From: a virus
Length of the DNA stretch: 25,484 nucleotides
Virus record (IMG/VR): IMGVR_UViG_3300035034_000514
Span: 1-25,484 of that record
Reading direction: 5' to 3' (one strand)
The position numbers and the translations under genes were made by a program. The stretch's first letter is position 1; the number at the start of each line of letters is the position of its first letter. Below, in pieces: positions 5,837-13,522 of the stretch. The notes beneath the pieces are model-generated. The model was not told where the DNA came from. It saw nothing but the letters and a program-made list of their open reading frames with translations, and did not search any database.

Positions 5837-6427
5837 CTAATCAAAGAAAAACATGTGCCAAAGGCGACCAGATTGCATGTCGTGTCCAAAATATTCGCTA
5901 GCACTATGGATAAAGCCTCCGCTAAAAATTACAAGACGATTGTACACGTTACCAAAGCTATCCACACGGTCAAACGGAGTCTTGTCGAGATAGGTGTCGC
6001 CGGGAAAAATTTCTGCGCCTTGCTGTGTACTCCAATCTATCTGGCTGTTGTGGTGTACCTTGTGGCCGCGGTGCTGCCACGTGCTCGTCCCACATGATGG
6101 CGGGGCGTCTGGCGTCAGGTAGATCATTGCTGCCCACGTTTGCTCATCGCAGTGGTACACAAGTTTTTCGCCTGCGTAATTATACTGGAAACGGGCGTTC
6201 ATTCCGTGCTCTTCCCAGCGTGTTATTTTGTGGCCCATTATATCTTCAAACGCTTCCTTGATTCCCGGAATAAAAAATTGCTTGCGGGTGCGTCTGCCTA
6301 TGTACCCAGGGTCGTCAAAAAATTCCTGCTCTAGCGCATACTGACGTATAGCATCTGGGTCTTTATAAAAGTTTTCTACTATGTGCACTCTCTTGTCGTA
6401 GTTTTTGTTTACCGTTAATAGATTCAT
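5837..6427 (-). CDS. Putative 2OG-Fe(II) oxygenase-like protein (DUF6445-type)
   Basis: The 196-residue protein begins MNLLTVNKNYDKRVHIVENFYKDP. It has the layout of a small cupin-type iron/2-oxoglutarate oxygenase: HCD at residues 92-94 (HxD), then WAAMIYLTPDAP, then RLVIFSGGFIHSAS with His174, and GRLWHMFFF with Arg188 placed to bind 2-oxoglutarate. I associate this pattern with the DUF6445 proteins common in marine phages, whose substrate is not known to me. It shares a one-base overlap (TAATG) with the glycosyltransferase upstream and lies 13 bases before the heme oxygenase start, so all are probably one transcript. Iron released by heme oxygenase could be relevant to an iron enzyme, but that is speculation. 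Confidence 0.68.
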   Translation of the reverse strand: MNLLTVNKNYDKRVHIVENFYKDPDAIRQYALEQEFFDDPGYIGRRTRKQFFIPGIKEAFEDIMGHKITRWEEHGMNARFQYNYAGEKLVYHCDEQTWAAMIYLTPDAPPSCGTSTWQHRGHKVHHNSQIDWSTQQGAEIFPGDTYLDKTPFDRVDSFGNVYNRLVIFSGGFIHSASEYFGHDMQSGRLWHMFFFD

Positions 6428-7212
6428 TAAAAGCCCAAATGCTTAGATCGCACATACCCAAGATCCCATTTAGTGTAGTCAATCGGTATATCTTCTTTGT
6501 TGTATGGGTGCTCCCACGGTCTGCACACCCTCCAATCCGGTCCCCATTTTTCAGTAAGGTACTTTATGTTTTCAGCATTAATAACGTCCAGTCGATCTTT
6601 AAGATCTGGCTCACTTACTTGTGTTTGTGATCCTTCTTCGTAATAGCGCCATGCCGGTGCATTACCGTGCTGATAGCTGTTTGTTGTACCAACAACTTTT
6701 CTTATCGGTCTGTGTATCATTCGCATTATGTAATCAGCATCCTCATTGTATGCGGGATAGGTGTTTTCATCAAACAACCCGAACGTCTGTACTATCACAT
6801 CACGTATAGCAAACAAATCCCATGCGCCTACATTGTAATCACCGGGGTTAGGATTTATTAGTCCTAGCTGATCATCTTCTAGCATAAGCGAGTGCATTTC
6901 ATTTAACAAACCGGGGTCGAATGCAACATCGTCGTTAACAATAATCCAATATGGTGCATTCATGTAACACTTAATTATAAGGTTCCAGGCACCAGCACAT
7001 CCGATGTTAGCAGGCATGTGACATACTTTAATACGTTTAACAAATTTATGCGTAGTGTTAACTAGTTTATCTAGCTCTGCGTCAATTTCTCCTCGACCGT
7101 TGTTATTAATAATAACAAAATCATCTACTGGGTAGTCAATGCTCATTAGCAGACGTGTAACCCAATACGGATTACTAACTACCGCTGTGCCGATTACAGG
7201 AATGCTTTTCAC
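6427..7212 (-). CDS. Family 2-type (GT-A) glycosyltransferase
   Basis: The 261-residue product has the GT-A layout of small family 2 glycosyltransferases. It opens with PVIGTAVVSNPYWVTRLLMSID and a VIINNNG segment near residue 33. MPANIGCAGAWN follows near residue 66, then IIVNDDVAFDP with NDD (93-95) as the DxD-like metal and nucleotide-sugar site. The NEDADYIMR motif near residue 155 corresponds to the ED acidic residue. It should transfer a sugar from a nucleotide donor, in the cytoplasm; donor and acceptor are unknown. No transmembrane helix is present. The start overlaps the upstream methyltransferase stop by 4 bases (ATGA), and the stop overlaps the next start by one. It sits in a glycan-type cluster with the beta-propeller and methyltransferase genes. 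Glycosylation of phage fibres or of host surface sugars are both possible. Confidence 0.85.
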   Translation of the reverse strand: MKSIPVIGTAVVSNPYWVTRLLMSIDYPVDDFVIINNNGRGEIDAELDKLVNTTHKFVKRIKVCHMPANIGCAGAWNLIIKCYMNAPYWIIVNDDVAFDPGLLNEMHSLMLEDDQLGLINPNPGDYNVGAWDLFAIRDVIVQTFGLFDENTYPAYNEDADYIMRMIHRPIRKVVGTTNSYQHGNAPAWRYYEEGSQTQVSEPDLKDRLDVINAENIKYLTEKWGPDWRVCRPWEHPYNKEDIPIDYTKWDLGYVRSKHLGF

Positions 7213-9041
7213 TTATCTGTCCCTAGCATATAATCTTTAGCACATTTTACTTCGTCGTCTGATTGCATTAGTTGCACTATCTTGTTATCCACAAGATCTG
7301 GGTGCACCCACCAATCTTCGTATGCTCGCCCATTACGGTCTGGCGAAATATTACCAGCTACCATCTTGTAACCTTGTGACTCTAGAAACGTGCGACTACG
7401 CTCTCGGTAATCGTTGTCGGGGCTAGCATAGTAGTCGTGCTCATACGTTATTACAGCAAAACGATATGTGTCGAACGGAATGTTTAGCAATGCTTTAAAT
7501 GTATTTTCGGGTGGGTCGCAATCCATTTGTAAATAGTCGATATCTTTTGGCGCGCCTACTCCTGCTAGCATGCGCTCATAATTCGTGCAGGTTGCATCCT
7601 TAATTAAAAAGGTGTTATTGCGTTTCTCGTAAAACTGCACGGCATACTGCTCATCTAGATCTATGCTAACACCTTTCCAGCCAAACTCGCGCTCTAGTAA
7701 TACTGTATTATTTCCGTATTCAGCATTACCTGCGCCGATCTCTAAATAATATCCATCGCGCTTGCCATTTGCTATTGTCAACGCAAATATATCTTGATAG
7801 CTTTCGCTATAATTACGCTCAATGTTTTTGCTGCCATCGAATTTATAACGTAGTTGGCTGTGGAGATCAGCAGTGTATGGCTCAATTTCTTTTGTAGAAA
7901 ATGCGTTTAGATTAACAAGATTATCGTGTATCATTTGTTTTTCGATTGCAGGTAGATTATCTCGCTGATACATTTCTAGGAATAAACGCCGTGCCTCGTC
8001 GCATAGTCCACACCACCATGCTGCATGTGCTCGCTGTATTTCTATAGCTAGCTTGCCTGGATATCTAATAGACTCGTGTGTGACTAGCATGCATACGTTA
8101 TTATCGGCAGCAATAACACCAAGGCTAGCCCAAGTGTAGCTGTCAAACCAGCTGCCGTCGTTGTTTTCGTTTGATGTAATTTGTCCTAGCATGTAATATG
8201 CTTCTGGGCGTTCTGGGTGTAACACAATAGCATGTTGCAGCATGCCTTTAACACTAAACTTGCGGATTGTTTGCTCTTCGAAGCATTGTGCTGCGCGAAT
8301 CATGCATTCGTATTGCCAAAGTGTATCATCTGTCCGTTCTGCTGTGCGTACATAATAACTAATAGCACTAGCGTTTTGATTTATTTTGTCATAATAGAGC
8401 CCAAGGTCCCAGTTGTTGTTAGCGTTATCTTCGTCTTTGTTATAGTAATAGAGTAACGTATCTATTTCGTCATAAGCAAAATAATCTTCAACGTCTTTAA
8501 GATTTAACCATTTTACTCTATTCTGGCACAAGCCGTCATAGGTTAATGTTTCATCTGGTATAGCTATTAGCTCTTGCTTACCAAACTCGATAATACCGCA
8601 GCCTTCATCTGTGTCTAGTACACACATACTAATGTTTTTGCTAGATGCGCGTAGCTTTACCCAGGCTTTCCAGCAATCGCCATTCCAGTGTCCACCAGTA
8701 AACGGAACAGTCTGGTGTTCCTCTTTTAATGGATTCAGGTCATGACACACAATGTATCCGGTCGGGCTTAGAACTGCTAGAGCATTAGTAATATCTCTGT
8801 AGACTTGCTCTGCTTCGTGTAATCCGTCAATAAAAATAACGTCATACGTGTCAGTGTTGTTTGCAAAAAACTCATCACTTGAGATTACATGCTGTGCTTT
8901 TGCTTGAGGATCAGGATCGACGCTTGTTTTGTTTTTGCAATTTATTAACTGAAAGTTAAGTCCATCTGAAATGCCTATTTCCAAATATGCAGTTGCGCCA
9001 CAAGCGTCGATTAAGCGGTTAATAATTCCTGTTCTATTCAT
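7209..9041 (-). CDS. Double methyltransferase: N-terminal class I SAM domain, helical-repeat linker, C-terminal FkbM-like SAM domain
   Basis: The 610-residue protein appears to contain two SAM-dependent methyltransferase domains. The first, residues ~15-120, has motif I as YLEIGISDG, SVDPDP, then YDVIFIDGLHEAEQVYRDI and GYIVCHDL, like Methyltransf_24 enzymes. A central region (~210-390) is rich in helices resembling tetratricopeptide repeats (WDLGLYYDKINQNASAISYY, PERPEAYYMLGQI). The second domain, ~425-565, begins YYLEIGAGNAEYG, then GWKGVSIDLD, then DIDYLQMDCDPPE, like FkbM-type methyltransferases that act on sugars. Standard single-domain enzymes are 200-280 residues, so this is a natural fusion. 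Both SAM motifs look intact. It overlaps the neighbouring genes on both sides by 4 bases. Acting with the glycosyltransferase on a glycan is a reasonable inference; the targets are unknown. Confidence 0.82.
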   Translation of the reverse strand: MNRTGIINRLIDACGATAYLEIGISDGLNFQLINCKNKTSVDPDPQAKAQHVISSDEFFANNTDTYDVIFIDGLHEAEQVYRDITNALAVLSPTGYIVCHDLNPLKEEHQTVPFTGGHWNGDCWKAWVKLRASSKNISMCVLDTDEGCGIIEFGKQELIAIPDETLTYDGLCQNRVKWLNLKDVEDYFAYDEIDTLLYYYNKDEDNANNNWDLGLYYDKINQNASAISYYVRTAERTDDTLWQYECMIRAAQCFEEQTIRKFSVKGMLQHAIVLHPERPEAYYMLGQITSNENNDGSWFDSYTWASLGVIAADNNVCMLVTHESIRYPGKLAIEIQRAHAAWWCGLCDEARRLFLEMYQRDNLPAIEKQMIHDNLVNLNAFSTKEIEPYTADLHSQLRYKFDGSKNIERNYSESYQDIFALTIANGKRDGYYLEIGAGNAEYGNNTVLLEREFGWKGVSIDLDEQYAVQFYEKRNNTFLIKDATCTNYERMLAGVGAPKDIDYLQMDCDPPENTFKALLNIPFDTYRFAVITYEHDYYASPDNDYRERSRTFLESQGYKMVAGNISPDRNGRAYEDWWVHPDLVDNKIVQLMQSDDEVKCAKDYMLGTDK

Positions 9042-10021
9042 AGCACACCACCAAACACCATGTGATCAAATACTGTTATCGGTGTTTTTATAACGTATGC
9101 TGCGTTGTCTTGATATCCAAATGTAATATAAATATCATCGTCTTTCTGTGCCATACCTACCGAAAATTCAACTTGTGCACCCATTATGCTAAAGTCTCCA
9201 GTGTAGTGCTTGATATTCCAATTTTTATCCCAGTATATAAAGCGGTGTCGATATACACCATCTTTACGTCCTACTTCGCTCTTAAATAAATCAACCTCGT
9301 GAGTTAAAGCTAAGTATCCATCGCGATAAGGCATAACTTGTGACCCACCTCTAACGTCACGCGGTATCGGAGTATAATCAGTTAACGCAATTGTTTTACT
9401 TGTTCCATCGGGAAAAATCTTAACTGCTTCAGTTGGATTACTCCACTTAACATAATGGAATGGTTGATCCAATATAGGCATCCAATTCTTTTCGCAATAG
9501 CTGTCTGGATCGTTCGGAGGCTCAATGCGCAATCGAGTAGTTTCTTTCCATACGCCATTGCTTAATTGTTCTATTTTACAAAGCTCCATGCGGCCTTCGC
9601 CATTCGGTTTAATGTCTCGACGTACACCAGTAGTGTAATATTCATTATCCCATTTAATTAAACGAACATCCTCGAGGCCAATAAATTCCCAGTTAGCTTG
9701 ATCAACGAAATTACTAGTGTCAATCTTGTTACAGTTAATTAAATTTAAGTCGTTGTCTAATTCACCTATCCAGTTCCATGTACGAAGGTGCATATCATCT
9801 TCGGGATGAAGATAGGTTAGTGGGCCAAATGGATGCTGAAACAGTTTTTTCTCAGAATGATAAAACGTGTAATTTACATGACGTATGTTTACTAGCATGC
9901 GACCGTTGTCGTTGAGAATACTAGGATTCATTAGACCCGTCATGCCTGTAGTGTTACCGTCGATTATCATGGGACGCAGTACAGCGCCGTGTTCTAGCGC
10001 ATAGTTACAAAACGTGATCAT
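9038..10021 (-). CDS. GH130-like beta-propeller protein (glycosidase/phosphorylase fold)
   Basis: The 327-residue protein looks like a five-bladed beta-propeller of the GH130/GH32/GH43 type. Supporting segments are MNPSILNDNGRMLVNIRHVNY (~31-51), GLEDVRLIKWDNEYYTTGVR (115-134), KNWMPI, RGGSQ and a late HEVDLF...YRHRFIYWD block. EFSVGMAQ follows near the end. GLEDVR resembles the EDPR active-site region of GH130 beta-mannoside phosphorylases, but I cannot assign a catalytic residue with certainty. In phages such proteins often accompany glycosyltransferases. The start at 10021 lies just inside a late-type octamer at 10048-10055, so this gene probably heads the accessory transcript running to the bilin reductase. 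The stop overlaps the next start by 4 bases. No signal peptide is evident. Confidence 0.62.
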   Translation of the reverse strand: MITFCNYALEHGAVLRPMIIDGNTTGMTGLMNPSILNDNGRMLVNIRHVNYTFYHSEKKLFQHPFGPLTYLHPEDDMHLRTWNWIGELDNDLNLINCNKIDTSNFVDQANWEFIGLEDVRLIKWDNEYYTTGVRRDIKPNGEGRMELCKIEQLSNGVWKETTRLRIEPPNDPDSYCEKNWMPILDQPFHYVKWSNPTEAVKIFPDGTSKTIALTDYTPIPRDVRGGSQVMPYRDGYLALTHEVDLFKSEVGRKDGVYRHRFIYWDKNWNIKHYTGDFSIMGAQVEFSVGMAQKDDDIYITFGYQDNAAYVIKTPITVFDHMVFGGVL

Positions 10022-10047
10022 GTGTATACCTGTTAAGTGTGTATAGG

Positions 10048-10055
10048 TATTTATT
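10048..10055 (-). promoter_or_regulatory. Late promoter-like octamer AATAAATA
   Basis: On the minus strand AATAAATA lies 26 bases upstream of the ATG at 10021, in the 71-base gap after the adhesin cassette. It matches the T4 late octamer except at the first base. It would separate the fibre operon from the bilin/glycan operon. I see no convincing hairpin-plus-T-run terminator in this gap. Confidence 0.42.
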
Positions 10056-10092
10056 AGTTGGATATTAGCGTTGATGCAGTAACTGAGTAAAA

Positions 10093-10806
10093 TTACGCAA
10101 TTATATCTAAGTAAACTCGTAATGTGCCAATTGCGGCTCCGTTACGAGCTTCTGAATATGCTAAAGTAGGTGTATCCGACAATGTAACCGTCGGTGAACG
10201 TAACCAATATGTAACACCGGGAAAGCCTGGATCAGTCACTTCCGCGTATACATACCACGAGCCAGATGCCGCATCTGTTCTGCCAGTGCTGCCGCTCGGT
10301 GTGCCGCCTGAGTCTCTGTTCCATCTTGCGTTAACTTGACCAGTCCCTAGCGAAGTCCAATCAACACCAAGATAGGTAGTAGTGTTGGCTGTGTTTATTT
10401 CAAATGATTCGTTGTTGGTTTCAAACCCATACGTGTTGCCGTCTAGATTAATTTCATCTAACTGCAAGTCTCCTGTAAAACTACCGCCACTTACATACTC
10501 AAACACAACACGCCCAACCGCTCCAGCATAAGCCGATATATCTACTGTACGATCTGACCAGTTGTTTGATGTGCCTGATATTGTGTCAAGCACCGACGTC
10601 AAACCAAGCGAATATGAAGGCTGCACAATAGTGGGCTCGGGGTGTGATAATACCCATTTTTCGCCATCGTAATAATCAAAACAATTTTCTGTTGTGTTAA
10701 ATCTAAACATACCTACCGCAGGTGATAGTGGTCGTTGTGCTGTCGTACCTGTAGCAATCTCGATAAATCCTGTATCGTCGATTACTGTGTTTTTAAGTAT
10801 AGCCAT
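10093..10806 (-). CDS. Modular tail adhesin paralogue 3: shared N-terminal anchor plus jelly-roll-like tip
   Basis: The 237-residue protein begins MAILKNTVIDDTGFIEIATG and continues GTTAQRP, then FRFNTTENCFDYYDGEKW. This ~52-residue anchor is shared with the two genes upstream. The rest is different. It includes TSGTSNNWSDRTVDIS-type and RVVFEYVSGGSFTGDLQLDEI strands, typical of a MAM/carbohydrate-binding jelly roll, and then a TGRTDAASGSWYVYAEV segment. I infer a virion-attached surface-binding protein. GGGA lies 8 bases before the start, and three bases separate it from the upstream stop. It is the last gene of the fibre transcript. The domain call for the tip is tentative; the modular anchor is clear from the sequence. 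Confidence 0.7.
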   Translation of the reverse strand: MAILKNTVIDDTGFIEIATGTTAQRPLSPAVGMFRFNTTENCFDYYDGEKWVLSHPEPTIVQPSYSLGLTSVLDTISGTSNNWSDRTVDISAYAGAVGRVVFEYVSGGSFTGDLQLDEINLDGNTYGFETNNESFEINTANTTTYLGVDWTSLGTGQVNARWNRDSGGTPSGSTGRTDAASGSWYVYAEVTDPGFPGVTYWLRSPTVTLSDTPTLAYSEARNGAAIGTLRVYLDIIA

Positions 10807-10809
10807 TGA

Positions 10810-11625
10810 TTATATCCCATATCTTCCGCGTAAGCTGTTAAAATTCATTTCTATTTCTGCTGAGCCAAGCACTCGATTATAAATTCTTGCACTAGCAATT
10901 AATCCGTTAGCATAATCACCTCCTGTGCTAAAAGTTGCGCCGATCCTAAGTGTCCCTGTTCCAGTGTAAGCCAACGGTGTAGACTGCGGAATTCCTGGTA
11001 GTCTTAGCGCGTTACGATATATTTCTTTAACAAACGTCGTGTGATTATAAGTAAAACAATATTGATACCATGTACTAGTAGCAGTAGTAATTGAAGCTGC
11101 TTCCATGTCATTGCTTACCATACCAAAACGTACAGTATCAGCGTCAGACATCCAAATATTTAATCCAGCATTGCTAGTATTTGTTCCTTGTCCTAAAAAT
11201 GCAAAACCTGATACTGTATCGTGTCTTGCCCAGCATTCGTACGTAAAATTTCGCCTAAGATCAATTGATGAAATTTCTACTGCGTCGTTTGTGCCGTCAA
11301 ACACCAAGGCTCCGCCGTTATTAGTTGAGTAACCTACACCGTCTACTAGTGTGCATGTGTTATCATTACCTGACAAATCTGTCCAGGTCGTGCCTGTTCC
11401 AGAATAGCTAGCTGGTTCACCTGCGTCTAAATATATATCTAACGAATTATTTATTATCCCTGGATAATATCTCCATATTGCTCCATTGTAATATTCCACT
11501 GTATTAAACGTAGAATTAAAACGTAGCTCCCCGGTTGCTGGTGTTGCGCTGCGTTGCGCTGTTGTACCAACCGGTAATATAACTGCGCCTGTTCCGTTAA
11601 CAGTAGTATTTTTTAAAATTGCCAT
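10810..11625 (-). CDS. Modular tail adhesin paralogue 2: shared anchor plus LamG/concanavalin-like tip
   Basis: The 271-residue protein starts MAILKNTTVNGTGAVILPVG and GTTAQRS, then LRFNSTFNTVEYYNGAIW, the same anchor as its neighbours. Residues ~65-265 look like a LamG_3/concanavalin A-like lectin. They contain LDAGEPASYSGTGTTWTDLSG, ALVFDGTNDAVEI, FTYECWARHD, YQYCFTYNH and LRIGATFSTGGDYANGLIASARIYNRVL, which is the standard strand order ending in the 'iAsaRiYNR.L' motif. Such domains bind sugars or proteins, suggesting receptor recognition. The ATG overlaps the upstream stop (TAATG). Fold assignment of the tip is strong; the ligand is unknown. Confidence 0.8.
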   Translation of the reverse strand: MAILKNTTVNGTGAVILPVGTTAQRSATPATGELRFNSTFNTVEYYNGAIWRYYPGIINNSLDIYLDAGEPASYSGTGTTWTDLSGNDNTCTLVDGVGYSTNNGGALVFDGTNDAVEISSIDLRRNFTYECWARHDTVSGFAFLGQGTNTSNAGLNIWMSDADTVRFGMVSNDMEAASITTATSTWYQYCFTYNHTTFVKEIYRNALRLPGIPQSTPLAYTGTGTLRIGATFSTGGDYANGLIASARIYNRVLGSAEIEMNFNSLRGRYGI

Positions 11626-12710
11626 TAAATTTTATACCTTATTACCACTAGTCCATCTCCACCTGCTTCCGCATCTGTATTTAGTGGGCCTCCTGTACCG
11701 CCTGCTGCTATACCAGTTTGAAAATAATCACCTGACGTATTAGGTGCGGTGGTTGTACTACCAGCAATATATGAATCAGCACCAAAACTACTTCCGCCAC
11801 CGCCTCCACTTGCTTGCGAGTTTGGCGCAGTTCCACCGCCGCCGCCACCGAAAAAGCCGCCACCGCCTCCACCGCCGCCACCGTAGGTTGCACTAGGACC
11901 GTCGCCACCTGCACCACCACCTGAAAAAGAAGTGCCTGTTTCGCCAAAAACGTCTCCTCTTGCTCCGCCTGCGGATTGTGTTGCGCCACCACCACCTGTG
12001 GATGCTCCCACTGATGCGGCTGTTTCTCCATTTGGCGCGCCTGCGTCGCCGCCGTCTGTTGGCAATCCAGCTGCATTTTGGTCAGAGCCTGCGCCACCGC
12101 CGCCGCCCGCAGCCTCAATTAATTTAACACCGGTTGGCAAAGATACACTAGATCCACCACCACCGCCACCGCCTCCACCAGCACTTGGTCCGTTACTAAA
12201 CGCAGCTCCACCGCGTCCGCCATTTGGTGAACCTCCTGCTGCTATTGGACCGGGTGCTGTTGTTGTATTGCGGCCACCGCGGCCGCCTGTTGCGACTTGT
12301 ATACTGTATACACCCGGCGAAGAAAAATTTGTAGTGACATTTGCATAAGCACCACTGCCGCCATCAGCACCTATATAGACGCCGCCGCCTCCGCCGCCTC
12401 CACCTGCACCCCACATAAAAATTTCTACTTCGGTGTCTTCAGTTAAAGTAGTGATAGTAAAAGCACCGGTTGATGTGAACGTATGTACTTGATAAATATC
12501 TGATCCTACTGTTTCCTCCGTTATTGTACCGCCAGATACTACTAGAGTAGACGGGAACCAGGTTTCGCCGGTATAGCATTCAATTAAATTACGTGTGGTG
12601 TTAAATCGTGTGCAGCCAGCAGCTGGGCTACTAGGCCGCTGGGCGGGTGTTCCGTTAGGCAAAGTTACGTGCCCGGTGTCATCAATCGTTAGATTTTGTA
12701 ATATTGCCAT
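11625..12710 (-). CDS. Modular tail adhesin paralogue 1: shared anchor plus long glycine-rich tip
   Basis: The 361-residue protein starts MAILQNLTIDDTGHVTLPNG and TPAQRPSSPAAG, then TRFNTTRNLIECYTGETW, the shared anchor. After a beta segment (VHTFTSTGAFTITTLTEDTEVEIFMWGAG), residues ~108-345 are dominated by runs of up to nine glycines broken by short variable loops. The protein ends GGDGLVVIRYKI. The pattern recalls glycine-rich adhesins at fibre tips, such as gp38 of T2-type phages, whose glycine motifs form packed polyglycine II helices with variable loops contacting the receptor. That comparison is inference. Low-complexity GC-rich codons create long open frames on the other strand, which are not genes. 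The ATG lies within the end of the S74-domain gene (29-base overlap). Confidence 0.75.
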   Translation of the reverse strand: MAILQNLTIDDTGHVTLPNGTPAQRPSSPAAGCTRFNTTRNLIECYTGETWFPSTLVVSGGTITEETVGSDIYQVHTFTSTGAFTITTLTEDTEVEIFMWGAGGGGGGGGVYIGADGGSGAYANVTTNFSSPGVYSIQVATGGRGGRNTTTAPGPIAAGGSPNGGRGGAAFSNGPSAGGGGGGGGGSSVSLPTGVKLIEAAGGGGGAGSDQNAAGLPTDGGDAGAPNGETAASVGASTGGGGATQSAGGARGDVFGETGTSFSGGGAGGDGPSATYGGGGGGGGGFFGGGGGGTAPNSQASGGGGGSSFGADSYIAGSTTTAPNTSGDYFQTGIAAGGTGGPLNTDAEAGGDGLVVIRYKI

Positions 12711-13485
12711 TTTCTAAATCCTCAATCCTTGCATGTAATTGTTTTATTGACTCAACTAGATATGCTGTTAAACGAGAATACTGAATACTTTCTACCTGGT
12801 CTCCGTTGTATGTAATAATATTCGGTATAACAGTCGCTACTTCTTCTGCTATTAATCCCGACTCGTTAATTTGCAAATTAGATTTTCTGTCAAACGTAAC
12901 ACCGCGTAGTTGTAACACTTTATCTAATCCGTTTGATATAGTTAGTATGTTATCTTTATATTTTTCACTCGATGTTTCCGTTAGTGACGTGACACTTAGC
13001 GTTCCAGTTGATGCGTTAAATCCAAAGCTGCCTGTTGTAACTGTTGCTGTCTGATCACTACCTGCGGCTGTTACCATTACCGGAAATAACGAAGTGTCGG
13101 TTGTGTTGTTAGTGGCGTTAATATTTTCATTACTTCCGCCACCGCCGCCACTACCACTCGGGCCTTGTGTTCCTTGAGTTCCTGTACCGGTTGTTCCTTG
13201 ACTTCCAGATGTGCCTTGATTGCCTGTTGTTCCTTGATTGCCTGTTGTTCCTTGACTTCCAGATGTTCCTTGGGTTCCAGATGTTCCTTGGATGCCTGTT
13301 GTTCCTTGTGTTCCGGTACCAGTAGTTCCTTGACGTCCTTGACGGCCTTGGGTTCCTTGTGTACTGTCACCACCACCGCCGCCGCCTCCTGCAGATACTA
13401 TACCCCATTTAACGCCGTCGAATCTATACGTTATATTGTTAAATTCGTAAGTATCGTTTTCAGATGGATTATTTGGAAAATTCAT
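12682..13485 (-). CDS. Collagen-like tail protein with C-terminal S74 intramolecular chaperone
   Basis: The 267-residue protein has four parts. Residues 1-30 (MNFPNNPSENDTYEF...YRFDGVKW) form a small phage-fibre N-terminal module. A glycine linker leads to collagen-like G-x-y triplets at ~42-110 (GTQ, GRQ, GTT, GNQ, with only one proline). A beta module at ~122-165 (NNTTDTSLFPVMVT) is shared with the 1068-residue fibre. The C-terminus (~172-267) is a Peptidase_S74 chaperone: SSEKYKDNI, LRGVTFD, GLIAEEVATVIP, IQYSRLTAYLVESIKQL. It ends in a coiled coil. S74 domains help fibres trimerise and then cut themselves off at the Ser of the SxxxxKDNI region. The gene starts 23 bases downstream of an exact TATAAATA. 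It overlaps the next gene by 29 bases. Confidence 0.85.
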   Translation of the reverse strand: MNFPNNPSENDTYEFNNITYRFDGVKWGIVSAGGGGGGGDSTQGTQGRQGRQGTTGTGTQGTTGIQGTSGTQGTSGSQGTTGNQGTTGNQGTSGSQGTTGTGTQGTQGPSGSGGGGGSNENINATNNTTDTSLFPVMVTAAGSDQTATVTTGSFGFNASTGTLSVTSLTETSSEKYKDNILTISNGLDKVLQLRGVTFDRKSNLQINESGLIAEEVATVIPNIITYNGDQVESIQYSRLTAYLVESIKQLHARIEDLENGNITKSND

Positions 13486-13507
13486 TTTATTTAATGCCTA
13501 TGTTTTA

Positions 13508-13515
13508 TATTTATA
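13508..13515 (-). promoter_or_regulatory. T4 late promoter, exact consensus TATAAATA
   Basis: On the minus strand the exact T4 late octamer TATAAATA lies in the 37-base gap between the 1424-residue fibre stop (13523) and the S74-protein start (13485). It would drive the S74 gene and the three adhesin paralogues. Position and exact match make it the best promoter in the window. Confidence 0.72.
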
Positions 13516-13522
13516 TTTTGCA

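Noticed and set aside
5824-5904. Longer N-terminus for heme oxygenase
   Set aside because: The extension overlaps the oxygenase gene coding end, and family homology begins at MTTLKELTQ with a good AGGA site.
9127-9134. Exact TATAAATA on the plus strand
   Set aside because: It lies antisense inside the beta-propeller gene with no plus-strand gene downstream; taken as chance, and as a measure of background for the motif.
10022-10092. Possible terminator or tRNA in the gap after the adhesin cassette
   Set aside because: No stable hairpin followed by T's and no cloverleaf could be seen by eye in this or any other gap.
11932-12348. Proline-rich open frame on the plus strand opposite the glycine-rich adhesin
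   Set aside because: It is the antisense of glycine codons (GGN read as CCN), has no credible ribosome site and lies wholly inside a better supported gene.
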